DNA of 64,000 nucleotides, from the NCBI RefSeq assembly GCF_949987535.1, contig NC_080078.1:53408207-53472206 (forward strand). The letters run 5' to 3'. Below the pieces are notes generated by a model. It did not search any database, was not told the DNA's origin, and saw only the letters and a program-made list of their open reading frames with translations. This document shows, piece after piece, positions 40,622 through 54,125 of the stretch (its first letter is position 1; the number at the start of each line of letters is the position of its first letter). This DNA comes from Balaenoptera acutorostrata. Taxonomy: Eukaryota; Chordata; Mammalia; Artiodactyla; Balaenopteridae. The position numbers and the translations under genes are program-made.

Positions 40622-40860
40622 AAAGTAGGGGCTCTAGAGTCTGAGGACCAAGTTCAATCCCAACTACTCCATTTTCTGGTTGTGGAAACTTTGGAAAGTC
40701 ACTACATTTCTCTGTAAGTTTTTAATCTGCAAAATGGGCTGAAAAGAGTACCAAATGTCAGTGTTGTGAGGATTAAGTCAGACAATTTCTGCAAATGGTT
40801 TAGCACAGCATATGGCCCCATGGGGTGTGTTCAATACACAGTTGCTACTTTAATTTTTAT
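40622..40860 (+). mobile_element. MIR SINE
   Basis: GGGGCTCTAGAGTCTGAGGA, GTTCAATCCCAACTACTCCA, AATCTGCAAAATGGGCTGAA and GTGTTGTGAGGATTAAGTCA match MIR order. The longest plus-strand open frame here (40766-41287) is made of this and the adjoining repeat. Confidence 0.85.
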
Positions 40861-41124
40861 TATTGTTATTATTTTCTGGAGTCCTAGGGATGGGGTACTG
40901 AGAAAAGAAGATGGCAGTGGTTGTAGCTCCCAAAGCTATTATCTCCCATTAAAATTCACTTGGATTTTCTCAGGTCTGTCAAGGCAATCCCCAGTTTATA
41001 CTAAACCTGACCTCTGCCCACATATTCTTTCACTGCTTGATCTTACTTCAGTAGTTCACAAACAAGGCAGCCCATCAAAAGCATATAGAGCTTTTAAAAA
41101 TAAGTCCTTGAGCCTCACATTTAG

Positions 41125-41280
41125 GTATAGAGCAGTGGGTCTCAAAGTGTGGGCCTGGGACCAGAAGCATCAGCATCGCCAGCCCTACACAAGGCCTGCT
41201 GAATTGGAAATTCAGTGTAGGGCCCAACAATCTGTTTTAACAGCCCTCCAGGTGATTCTGATGCATGCTCAAGTCGACAC
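41125..41280 (+). mobile_element. MER5A-like DNA transposon remnant
   Basis: AGCAGTGGGTCTCAAAGTGT, GAAGCATCAGCATCGCCAGC and ATCTGTTTTAACAGCCCTCC, then AGGTGATTCTGATGCATGCT form a typical copy. Confidence 0.88.
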
Positions 41281-41682
41281 TACCTGACCAAGTGGAATCT
41301 GATTTTTGATAAGCTCCTCTTGTGATTTTGACCTGCTCATTTGCATACTGTCATTGGGAACAAGTACTACAATGACAGCAATACCATGATCCATCTATTA
41401 CATAGTCATGACTAAGCCATCCACTGTTTGCAACCTATAAGCAGAAACAGCCTCAGAATTCTCTTACATGGACAGGACTTCAGCAATGAAATGAACAGGT
41501 CATGTAAACACCTTTGAGAACCCATTTCCCCTGGGTACACTACTTTAATTTCTGTTAAGCTTACTCACTTGTTTTTGGCACAAGCTTGTTTTCAAGGCTA
41601 CTTTATCGCTTGATTCATTTAATTTATCTGTCACCAAACATTTTTCATGTCCCTACTCTGTGTCAAGCCATCAACACCAATA

Positions 41683-42608
41683 CAACGTATGTTGGTGCAG
41701 CCACTATGGGAAACAGTATGGAGGTTCCTCAAAAAAGTAAAGGTAGACTTGCCATATGATCCAGCAATCCCATTCCTGGGCATATATCTGGACAAAACTA
41801 TAATTCAAAAAAATACAGGCACCCCTATGCTCACAGCCGATGGCTATTGGCTATTCACCCAAGACATGGAAGCAACCTAAATGTCCACTGACAGATGAAT
41901 GTATAAAGAAGATGTGGCACATATATACAATGGAATATTACTCAGCCATAAAAAGAATGCAATCACACTATTTACAGAAAAATGCATGGACCTAGAGATT
42001 ATCATACCAAGTCAAGTAAGTCAGAAAGAGAAAGACAAATACCATATGATATCACTTATATGTGGAATCTAAAATATGACACAGGGACTTCCCTGGTGGT
42101 CCAGTGGCTAAGACTTCATGCTCCCAATGCAGGGAGCCTGGGTTCAATCTCTGGTCAGGGAACTAGATCCCACATGCTGCAACTAAGAGTTCGCATGCCA
42201 CAACTAGGACCCGGCACAGCCAAGTAAATACATAAATAAGAATATTTTTAAAAAATAAATAAATTAAATAAATATATAAATAAATAAATAAAATACGACA
42301 CAAAGGAACATATCTATGAAACAAAAACCAACTCACAGACATAGAGAACAGACTTGTGGTTGACAAGGGGGGCTGGAGAAGGGGAGGATTGGGAGTTTGG
42401 GATTAGCAGATGAAAAGTATTATATAGAGAATGGTTAAACAACGAGGCCCTACTGTATAGCACAGGGAACTATATTCAATATCCTGTGATAAACCGTAAT
42501 GGAAAAGAATTTTAAAAAGCATATATATATATATATATGACTGAATCACTTTTCTGTACAACAGAAATTAACACAACATTGTAAATCAACTATATTTCAA
42601 TTAAAAAA
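41683..42608 (+). mobile_element. 5'-truncated L1 3' end with nested SINE
   Basis: Encodes decayed ORF2 C-terminus ([20 protein letters not shown], then FLGIYLDKT) and continues through the 3' UTR with the terminal ...GTAAATCAACTATATTTCAA and a short A-tail. A SINE interrupts it at 42084-42289, and an AT run sits at 42519-42538. It is antisense to PLCB1 and inverted relative to the L1 at 35.1 kb. Confidence 0.93.
42084..42289 (+). mobile_element. CHR/tRNA-derived SINE nested in an L1
   Basis: Starts GGGACTTCCCTGGTGGTCCA and has a shorter body ending in AATAAATAAATA. Flanked by AAAATATGACACA (42071-42083) and AAAATACGACACA (42290-42302), which are adjacent parts of L1 sequence duplicated on insertion, with one substitution since. 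Confidence 0.93.
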
Positions 42609-43060
42609 ACAATGGATTGTCACATTTCCTGAGAAAACATTTTGGAGGACAAAACTGATCATTCATGGAGATGATGGCATTTCCTTTCATAGGGAGCCTC
42701 AGGAATTGGGTAGACAACATTCCATACAGGCCACTTAAATACTGACTTTTCTAAACGTAGGAGAGTGGACTGTACAGTTCTCTTTGTATCACTGCAAAGC
42801 TACACTACTACATAAAAAGTGAACATTTATTTGCAGCATGTTCTTAATTTTCTTAAAGATAAGTGTGTAATTATCTTGTATGATTTCAAAAATCCCAAAA
42901 AACTACTATAGCCCAAACATGAGTTAGTGAAAATAAAAATAATAAAACATAGCTTCATTGGAGAACAGAGAGGAACTTCGTAAAGATACTGGAATAGTGG
43001 GGCTTGTAAAATATCAGTATGGTGGATACTATTTGGCCTATGCAATTTCCATTTCTAAGA

Positions 43061-43227
43061 AATGATGATTTTGTTGCTTTTTAAAACCAAAGTACTGGGG
43101 TTTGATCCTGCTTTTAAGTTAAGCACATGTTAAATCACATGTCACAATATGGATCTGAGAAATACCTCTTATCTCCCTCTACAACCTGGCATCAAAATAA
43201 GATTATTCAGTCAGGAAGTGAAATGAA
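43061..43227 (+). repeat. Duplicated intronic block, copy 1
   Basis: About 165 bp shared in direct orientation with 46517-46681; for example TTTTAAGTTAAGCACATGTT occurs in both. The copies differ at scattered positions and by small gaps. This copy lies just past the donor of the 181-bp exon. Confidence 0.85.
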
Positions 43228-43278
43228 AGCGCCAGCCAGACTTGCTGCTGTCTCCTGTTATGTTATCCAAGGGCATCA

Positions 43279-43560
<282 letters not shown>

Positions 43561-44889
43561 TCAGAGCAAGGTGGAGGGAGGGCTGCACACCAGAGTCCCT
43601 CTTAGAGACTCTGTTTGGAAATAAATATTTCGATAAACCACTTGAGACAGAGGCTGATACCCCAAGGACAAGCTTAGCAGCAGAAGGTCTCCAAACACAG
43701 AAAGTAGATGAAATTTGTGCTGCTCTAAAAAGAGGTAGTGGCAGAAAAGGAAAGCCAGGAGGCTGGGGGCCCTGGCAGTGGTGGTGGAAAGAATGTCAAT
43801 CCCCCCTTGGGAAAAACAATGTCTAATAAGGACTTTTTGAGGCTTTTATTTTTTATTTTTTAACGTGGCATGTATAATGTAATTTCCAGCTACATTTCTC
43901 CTGTACACTCTGCTGCACTGATGATTCTGTAGGGGGAGTTGAAAAGGTGATGAATTTTGCATCTGAGCGGTGTAGATTGACAACAGAGAGCATGTGCGGA
44001 CGTCACGGGCCAGCAACACTCCCAGCTGACACGTTCTGTTTCTTGACATCTTTTAATAGCAAGATTTGTTATTAAAATAAGTTTATTTGGGGGCTGAACC
44101 AACTTCATTGATATCTCCACCCAAAATGGCACTTTGGTTCCAAGAGAAAGGAGGATGAATTGGGTTCATTCTAAAATATTTATCGAGTGCTCACTCTGTG
44201 CAGGGGGACTTTCTTTGAGTTATTCATAAAGAATTATACAGATATTTTGACGTTTAGGACTAATGTTGAATCAAAACAAAGCAATTCTCACTAACATTAT
44301 TGTGTTAAAACATACGGTGTGATTCCTTCAAATTTTGTGCTCTTACTTCTTGTAGGACAAATAGAATGAGAGACAGTGTTGGAAACGGGGTACCAAGAGC
44401 AGGTCTGTTCTTTTCATTTATATGGAAACCGCTGCAGAAAGAACCACCTAAGATACCCAGCGCATCAGATTCGGTCTCCATGTTTTCACTTGCGGCCAAG
44501 TGGAACGAGTAGAAGAGGTTTTTTGAATCAGCTGGTGCTAATTCCTCTTACTTTCTCTTTGAATGAGGCCAACACAATGGTGCCACATGGAGAGGCAGTT
44601 GGTAGAAGCTAGTGTTAGGATCCTATTTTGTCAAATAAGGGATGCAGAATTTCCTCAAAGGTTTCTAAACATCAGAATCACATGGCAGCACTGAGGTGGC
44701 CCTCCATCTCGGCATGAGTACAAGTCTATTTATCAACATCAGAGGAGAGGAGCATTGGAGGGGTGACCTCTGTCTTGGCATGAACATGAGATACATTTAC
44801 AATCTGCTGCAGCAGGAAGTTGGTGTAGCCAGAACATAAAGTGTTGCTTCAGTGAGCCACGACCACCATAGCAGAGGCAACAGGGCAAC

Positions 44890-45110
44890 ATTTCTTGACC
44901 ACTCAGCAGGTGCCAGGGACGTTCTGCTTTACTTCTGGCTTTCACAACAACCCAGCTAGCAGGTGTGACCATCTCCTGTTTATATTTGAGGAAATTGAGT
45001 TTCAGTGAGACAATTTTCCTAAGGACACAGTATGGGGAAGCAGCAGTGCAGCTTACCCAAGGACAAACATCTAGAAAACAGCAAAGTCTGTGCTCTGAGA
45101 ACAACACAGT
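44890..45110 (-). mobile_element. MIR-type remnant, reverse
   Basis: TTCACAACAACCCAGCTAGC, ATTTGAGGAAATTGAGTTTC and CCTAAGGACACAGTATGGGG fit reversed MIR. Confidence 0.65.
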
Positions 45111-45189
45111 GTGTGACAGAAACCATCTTTGAATGATCTACTCTTCACATTTTGTGAAAACTCAGTTGAGACTACGGATATTTGAATAA

Positions 45190-45275
45190 GAAACTGATCT
45201 AATATAACGTTGTACATATGAAACTTATATAATGTTATAAACCAATGTTACCTCAATAAAAAATAAATCTAAAAA
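45190..45275 (+). mobile_element. Old L1 3' end fragment
   Basis: TGTACATATGAAACTTATAT followed by AATGTTATAAACCAATGTTACC and TCAATAAAAAATAAAT is the typical ending of an L1. Confidence 0.75.
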
Positions 45276-46140
45276 TTATTTATTAATTCATTAGAAAATA
45301 TAAGTCCATTACATACTAAAATATTTTGTGAAAAATAACTATACTTTCAAAACAAGAAGAAAATCAGTGAGATTAAAAAAATCTCACTGGCAAAAAAAAA
45401 AAAAAAGAATATAATGGACATTATGTCCATTTATTACTCTGAGGAGTTTTCAGGATTTTAATGTGTATCATGGGGGGATGGGAAATGGACAGACATAATC
45501 AGACCTCAGTGTCTTTGCCTCTTGAAGAAAAGTTTCTCCTGATGTATTTTTTGATACAAGATGCTTAGGGATTTTTGTTTGTTTGCTTTTTGAGGGAAAG
45601 TAAAGAAAAATAACCAAGGGACGAATGTTTCTGCATCTTCTCCAAAAACAGGGTTGAAGATATTTTCCGCTGTTGCCTAATGTTGCCTGCGTATGATCCA
45701 AGAGATGAATTCTTTTGTAATTTAATACCAGGAAAATGTTTGTCCCTCTTGGAAAAGCAAGTTTCCTTTAATCAGATAAGGAGAATTATCTAACCCGTAT
45801 TTCCTTTTCTCAGAAGCTAAGAGCTAACTTTAGTGTTCAAGGACAGAAATTACATTAAATGGTTACTTCTGTCCAGTCGAAATACAACACGGGTCACATA
45901 TTTGATTTTTGTCCACATATGTGATTTGAAATTTTTAGTAGCAATCTTAAAAAGTAAAAAGAAATGAGTGAAATTAATTTTAATAATATATTTTACATAG
46001 CTTGATTATCAAAAATATTATCATTTCAACATGTAATTAAAATCAATATACATCAATATAAAAATATGAAATTTTTTTTTTTTTTTAGTGAAGACTTTGA
46101 ATTCTGGTGTGTTATTTTATACTTGAAGCACATTTCAATT

Positions 46141-46180
46141 CCAATGAGTCACTGTTTGTGGTTAGTGACTCATGTATTGG
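46141..46180. promoter_or_regulatory. Palindromic pair of AP-1-like sites flanked by CCAAT motifs
   Basis: TGAGTCA (46145-46151) and TGACTCA (46166-46172) are AP-1 consensus sites inside a 10-bp inverted repeat with a 10-nt spacer; CCAAT at 46141 and its inverse ATTGG at 46176 flank them. Activity is unknown. Confidence 0.35.
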
Positions 46181-46516
46181 ACAGCAGATCTGGTAACTGG
46201 TAGACAGTCTGTGTGCATATGTATGTGTGTACGTTTTTTCTTTTCTGTTTTTATAGGATTTTTATACATGTCGTCTATGATAAGTTACTTTAATATTCTA
46301 CTGGAAGTTTGCAGGATATGACATAAATAAATGAATACAGGAATAAACAAATGACTACATACATATCACTAAGATCAAAATTTAGAAGTTTTAGGCCAAG
46401 CTTTGCCTGAACTATTTTGTAACCGTGGGTAAATGTTAAGCCTTTCGTTTTCAGATTCCTCCTTGAAGAAGTGATAACAGTTCACCTAGATGGCTTCTAA
46501 GGCTGCTCCAGGTCTA

Positions 46517-46681
46517 AAAAATGACGATTTTGCTGCTTTTAAAAACCCAAGTACTGGGTTTTAATTGTGCTTTTAAGTTAAGCACATGTTAAACCATACA
46601 TCACAAGATGCATCTGAAAAATGCCTCTTACCTTTCTCTCTAACCGGGCATCAAGATCGGATTATTGAATAAGGAAGTGAA
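46517..46681 (+). repeat. Duplicated intronic block, copy 2
   Basis: Direct-orientation partner of 43061-43227, placed in the intron before the 181-bp exon. Shared runs include GCTTTTAAGTTAAGCACATG. I cannot assign the block to a known repeat family. Confidence 0.85.
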
Positions 46682-46789
46682 GGGAAGGATGGAAGGATGT
46701 GGTACAGCCTGCCTGACTCTTAGCTTCTGTGCTCACATAGTTTCCCCACATTACCACGTTAGGCACTTTGGGGTGATAACTGAGTAGGT

Positions 46790-46860
46790 CGTGTTCACTG
46801 CTGTGTCCCCAGGGCACACAGAAAGCGCTCAGTAAATATTGGTTGAATGAATGTGTGAGA
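46790..46860 (+). mobile_element. L2 3' end fragment
   Basis: AAAGCGCTCAGTAAATATTG followed by GTTGAATGAATG is a typical L2/MIR terminus. Confidence 0.65.
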
Positions 46861-47285
46861 AACGCTTCTCCCCAGCACGGTCTGAGTACATGGGGCTGTG
46901 GGGACCCTTAGGCCCCAAACAAGGATTATCTGTACAGGGCTTTGTGGGTTTCAGATAGGGCAGCAAAGGGCAGTAAAGGTTCTCTTTTCAATAAGACAAG
47001 TTGCCTCTTCAGCTTGGTTCTAGCCCACAGCAAAATGCCACACCCCCCAGGTTGGCAGCTGCAATATGGCAAGTCAGCCAGTCGGTCTTGGGCCTACAGG
47101 CTAGAACTCAAGGGTAGGACTTCCCGCATATCTAGTCTCAGAATTTGGTCAAATAAAGAAATTCAGTCTACAAGCAAAAGTGAGCTGAGAGGACACAAAA
47201 GCTGTAGAGAGTGGAGGGAGTTGGGTGGCTTTCCTTCTTACAGTGGTGTAGATCCAAAACGTGGTGCAAAACACTGAAAATCCAT

Positions 47286-47681
47286 CAACTAAACTTCAAT
47301 TAAAAAAAAAAAAGAACTATCAAGCAAAGACTGTGATATGACAATTTGCAAAGGAATAAATATAAATTGACAATAAATATGCCCAAAAATTCAACTTAAT
47401 AAGGAAATGCAAATTAAGATACTAATGACATCATTTTTTTCTCCATCAGTTTGCACTTTCATATCTTGCTGATAGTTACAAACTGAAACAGAAAAGTCTT
47501 TAAATTGATCTAGGGATCCCACTTCTAAAATTTTAAGAAAATAGGAATATATGAAAAGATTTATACATACATATTTATTAATACATTTCTTATAATAACA
47601 AATAATCAAAAACAACACTTACATTCATCAATAAAAAGTCATTTAAATTAATTGTAGTTTGTCCATTCAAAAAAAAAAAAA
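47286..47681 (+). mobile_element. L1-mediated insertion with internal and terminal poly-A
   Basis: Flanked by a perfect 18-bp duplication AAAACACTGAAAATCCAT (47268-47285 and 47682-47699). The insert begins with CAACTAAACTTCAATT plus an A-run, which matches the last bases of an L1 3' end, and then continues for about 370 bp of older L1-like sequence ending in a second A-tail. It may be an L1 3' transduction or a chimeric retrotransposition. It starts 59 bp past the donor of the 220-bp exon. Confidence 0.8.
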
Positions 47682-47757
47682 AAAACACTGAAAATCCATG
47701 TAACTGACTCTCCTCCTTTATACTATAAAACAAACAAAAAATACCCCTTCAACTTAC

Positions 47758-47977
47758 TTTTTCTTACTATCCTTTTTGGCTGTCTTTTCCAAAGCTGCCC
47801 TCCTTCGCAAGTAGTCATTCTGGATTTCATTATATTTTGTAGTGTGTTCTTTGATAAGGTCAGTGGTTTTCTTGTGGTGTCTCTTAACCAGGTCTTTCAT
47901 TTCTTTGTAGTGCTTCTTTTGAAGTTTCACAAACGACTTCTGTTGCTTTAGCTCTTCAATTGTCTGCGCTTCTACTT
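47758..47977 (-). CDS. PLCB1: PLCB1 exon: first long helix of the C-terminal coiled coil
   Basis: Minus-strand exon of 220 bp, acceptor TTGTTGCAG, donor AAAAA|GTAAGTT. It encodes [20 protein letters not shown] followed by a very basic amphipathic helix with [40 protein letters not shown] and a lysine-rich end [10 protein letters not shown]. In the PLC-beta family this domain forms an antiparallel helical bundle whose basic face binds anionic membranes and G-alpha-q and supports GTPase-activating activity. The exon starts with 2 nt completing Glu and ends with AA, which the next exon completes to Lys. A retroposed segment begins about 60 bp past its donor. Confidence 0.97.
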
Positions 47978-50900
47978 CTGCAACAAATGGGTATGAGAGC
48001 TGAGAGGCCTGGAAGGGCTGAGAGGACAGAGCAGTTGCTGTTGAGCAGTATTTTTCTGACCCCAGCCCACTGGACCTTGAGAGCAGAGCTTGGAAGTCAA
48101 ACGTGTGCTCCAGGCTGGCTTTATGGCTTGGTAACTTTGTGACTATGTTACCAAATTTCTCAACGACCCAATTTCTTTACTCATAATTTTTAAAAAAGTT
48201 TGGGATCCCTAGAAACAGAGCCCAAGAGAGGGATTCAGGTACATATGATTTACCAAGGGGGGCTCTCAGTAGGAGGGGAGTGAGGGCAGCAGATACAGAA
48301 GAAGAAGTAGCTAAACAAGGATGTGGCCTTGGCTGGAGTCCAGCTTCTGCCTGATCCCAGGGGGAGCTCTGGAGCATGAACTGTACTACAGAGTTTGTCT
48401 CACCTTGAGGCAAGAAAGCCAGCTTTTTGCCTATTTGGGAATGTCAGTTGTAGGGAGGCATAAGCTCCTGGAGAGGGGGCTTCCTTTTGGCTGAGGGCAA
48501 TTTTCTTTCTTTCTTTCTTTCTTTTTTTTTTTTATAAAAGATCTCCCACACAATCTTCAGCTATCCCTGTGGTTTGCTAATATGTTTGCAAATGGCACTG
48601 CACCTGCTTTTATATAAATTTTGGATGCCTAGAGCATCAAATGTATCAGGGCATTGTCAGAGACATTGTGTCATAAAGAGCTCAAATGGATATAATGAGA
48701 TATGCTCCATGATCGACAGAGTAGCAAGATATTTATCAGATAAGAAATCCCTCTTCATGATCAGTGTGCCTTCCATGAGGGCAATTTTCAAAAGCAGAGG
48801 AAGCTATGAGCTGTTAGGAGCCAACGTTTACTACAGCTGGGAGCTGGGTGCCACAGATGGTAAAGGGGATTTTGGTGGGCACTAACAGGATCCACTTTAA
48901 AGATCACACAATTTCTACTTTTTAGGGTTGTTATGGTGATGATGAAATAAAAGAATTAATGCAAAGTTTTTAACATAGTTTCTGGCAGTGTGCCTGTTAG
49001 AGGTTTAACAAATGATTGTACAGGTTCTACAGCACCATTTCTAAGGGGCACTATTCACAGTATAGGTATTGTAGGTTTGTATATTTATCACACCATTGCT
49101 CCAGTATAGATCATTAAGGTGAGGGAAGGACTTTCTTTGCTGTGATTTGCCCAAAGGTACCATAAGGGTTGGTGGTAGTTTATATCACTACATAGTGTTT
49201 TATTTAATGCCAAGAAAACATTTAATGTGACAGAGCTTGATTTTAAAACAGTCTGTGTTTTACTGACTTGTTCAATCAATTGTAAGAATATACATTTAAA
49301 AAATACGTTAACATTTCTAAAACTAAGATGCATCGTGTAGTCAATGGAGTGTCACAATTTGTTGGTGCTTTTCTTTCTTGGCCATCCATGAGTAGTGGGG
49401 TACCTTAAAAAGGATGATGCCTTAAATTCAATGAATTATCATTTATTTAGACCTAGATTAAGCCATAGTTCACATGTTTTCATCCTTTGATGTGACCTTT
49501 CTGCTTCTGGGAACAAAAATAAGTTATGATAAATATTTAGAACTCTCAAGAGATTCAGAAATAATATATGCCATGAATAACAACAGACCTGAACAGCAAA
49601 TGATATATCTAGTGGATAAACATTGAAATCAGAATGACAATTTATGTTCTTAAATGATAAGGTCTTTAAGCAACTGAAATATGTTTCCCTTTTTAATAAT
49701 GTATCTATTCTCCTGACATTCGATTCCTTTTGAGAAAGAGGCCAGGGAGAGAATCAGGTACATTTATTTAATGGTTTCCCTCAGGCCCAGATGGACTCAT
49801 TATGGTTGCATAATGACTGATTATATTAAAATTTATAATCCTAAGGAATTGCTGCAGTTTTGGTGACAGATTCAACCTCACTTCTTTAAAAATGGTGTGC
49901 AGCACATCCGCTGTGGCAAGTTTAGCAACAGGGTTCAAGATGTTCCAACCTATGACTAAAAATAATTCTACGAAAAGTATTATTTTTTTAAAAAGTCTGT
50001 GGATGAAAGGCTATTGTTTGAATATGTCCTTAAGCATAAAGGTAATGTCCATTTATATAAGGAAACAAATACCACTCATAAATCACCCAGAGATAATCAC
50101 TGCTAATATATTGATATAGACACCCACCTTTCATCTACGCATTTGTGTATTTTTAAATAATATTGGAATCATGCTCTTATTTACACTTCTGTCTCTTGTT
50201 TTATGTGTGAACATTGTATTGTTTCCCATGGAATTAAATCTTTAAACACATGTTTTCTTTTCATACATTCCTAAAGTAATTTTTGGATGCATATTTTATG
50301 TATTATTTTGGTGAAAACGTAAATACACATCCCTCTCAATTTTCACAAAGTGAAGAGGTTTCTGTAGCCACCACTTAGATCAAAATCAGAATATTATCAG
50401 CGCCCCAGAGGCCCTCTTTTCGGTTCCAGCCCTCCCTCCCACCCCCTAAGTATAATCCAAATCCATGTTTCTAAGAACACAAATTACTTTTGCCTGTTTT
50501 TGAACTTTGTGTAGCTGGAATCATAAAGAATGTGCTCTTTGGTGTCTGTCCTCTTTTCTTCAACATTATGCTTTGCTTTATGCTTTATGCTTTCTTCAAG
50601 ATTTATCCATGTAGTTGTGTGTAACTGCAGTTTATTTATTTCTACAGCTGTATCCTATTTTATTCTGTGACTATACCACAATTTATCCATTCTACTGTTT
50701 ATGGATATTTAAGTTGTTTACAGTTTTTGGTTCTTATCCATAGTGCTGTTTTTTGTGTACACTTCTGTTGTATGTTGGGCCAACATGCTACACACTGCTA
50801 CATACTGCTAATTGTGTTAAAGAAAGCTTGTACCAATTTTAGTCCCATTAGTTTAAGAAATTAACCAAATATAAAATATTCCCAAACTGTATCATCATTC

Positions 50901-51278
50901 TTAAACTCTGTGTAGTCTATGGTCACAAAGAGTTCATATTCTGCATTTCTAAAATATGCTTTATTGTGGGCACTTTGGGAAGATTGCATTCCTGTTCACT
51001 GGGTCACATTTCCAGTATGAAACTATTCCTTGATTCCAAAATATATCTTGTGAAATTATGTTATTTTTTTATTCCAGTAGGGTCCTATTTGCCAAGTATG
51101 GTTACTTCTCTGTGATTATATTGTGTAACATGGCCTGAAGTAGATGTATCTGTAGATGGTTTTAGAAGAGAAATATTAATGATGTTATATTTCAAAGGTG
51201 AAATCTCCTATCCTCTAAATACTTACCCTGCGTAATATTCAGCTGCCTAATTCCATAGGGAAAAAAGGTGGTATTTAC
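47978..51278 (-). other. PLCB1: PLCB1 intron of 3,301 bp
   Basis: Intron ahead of the 220-bp exon. A CTTT-rich/T-rich tract occurs at 48505-48533. Around 50.3-50.8 kb the sequence resembles an old L1 3' region (tcttcaacattatgctttgc ... tttatccattctactgttta), but this is weak. No exon or further element was recognised. Confidence 0.85.
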
Positions 51279-51332
51279 CTGTTAAAACACTCTGAATAAG
51301 ATCTTCTGTTTTGGCAGGTGCCTTTACAGAGC
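51279..51332 (-). CDS. PLCB1: PLCB1 exon: 54-bp exon with the PKC phosphosite
   Basis: Short minus-strand exon preceded by an almost pure T tract and CAG, and ending AACAG|GTAAATA. With the G carried over it reads G-SVKAPAKTEDLIQSVLT and leaves one G for the next codon (Glu). It enters the C-terminal domain, where a helix begins (EDLIQSVLT). The serine of GSVK falls at about residue 887, the site reported to be phosphorylated by protein kinase C and to dampen nuclear PLC-beta-1 activity. It is too short to appear as an open frame by itself and was found by joining phases with its neighbours, which fit exactly (2 nt + 17 codons + 1 nt). Confidence 0.95.
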
Positions 51333-53237
<1,905 letters not shown>

Positions 53238-53489
53238 CTAAAATCATAAACATCCTTTAATTTTTCACACTTCTTATGGTTATTTTGTGACCTTCCTAAA
53301 CCCACAAAGCTACATTTGATAGCATTTTCACAACTCATTTGGACTCTGAAATATCACATCTGAAACTGTGTGGAAAGCAGGGTAAAAACAGCATGGTATT
53401 GAACCATGAATTTGGCCAGTTAATTGTATTAAAGGCCCCGATATTTATGCTTTTCTATGCCCACTGCTCTTGGACGTGTCCTCCAGCAC

Positions 53490-53855
53490 TGACTCTGGAC
53501 CTGAGCATGTGATTTGCTTTGGTCAAATGAGAGAGTAGCAAACTTGATGTAAGCAGTGGATTGAAAAGCCATTTGCAAATGTTTTTTCTCTTTCTCAGAC
53601 CCCTGCTATAGCCATGGAGGATGAGTGCCCACATGGAGGAGAGCTAAGTCACGTAGACAAGGATGTCCTGGACCAGCCAGCCCTGAGCTGACAACATACA
53701 CTTAAGTGAGCCCACCTAAGATTAGCTGAACCTGGTCCAGATCAACAGAACTGCTCAGCTGACCAAATGACTCATGAACAACAATAAGTAGTTGATGCTG
53801 TAAGCCACTAAGTTGGGGGATTGTTTGTTATGAAGCAGTAGCTAATTGATACACT
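53490..53855 (+). mobile_element. Old LTR-like repeat, same kind as at 34.3 kb
   Basis: Contains TGCTTTGGTCAAATGAGAGA near the left and GCTGTAAGCCACTAAGTTGG...TTTGTTATGAAGCAGTAGCT and AATTGATACA at the right, the same end type as the 34.3-kb copy. Confidence 0.65.
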
Positions 53856-53865
53856 GGTTATAAAC

Positions 53866-54125
53866 ATCGATTTTGGAGCCAGACTTACCTGGGTTCAAAT
53901 TCTGGCCCTGCCACTTATTAGTATTGTGATATTGGGCAAGTCACTTAACTGTCTGTCCCTCACTTTCCTCATCTTTATAGATGGGGATATGTATGTACTG
54001 GGGATCATAATATTATCTATATTGTAAGGTTGTTTAGAGGATCAAATAAGTTACTATTCATAAAGTGCTTAGAAATATTCCTGGCACAGAGTAAATTTGT
54101 GCATGTTATATAAATAGATAAAACA
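53866..54125 (+). mobile_element. MIR SINE
   Basis: Nearly full length: TTTGGAGCCAGACTTACCTG, GGGTTCAAATTCTGGCCCTG, TTGGGCAAGTCACTTAACTG, TTCCTCATCTTTATAGATGG and ATTCCTGGCACAGAG follow the MIR order. Confidence 0.9.

Noticed and set aside
40766..41287. Longest plus-strand open frame (173 codons)
   Set aside because: It runs across a MIR and a MER5A-like repeat, and the protein has no recognisable family; chance frame.
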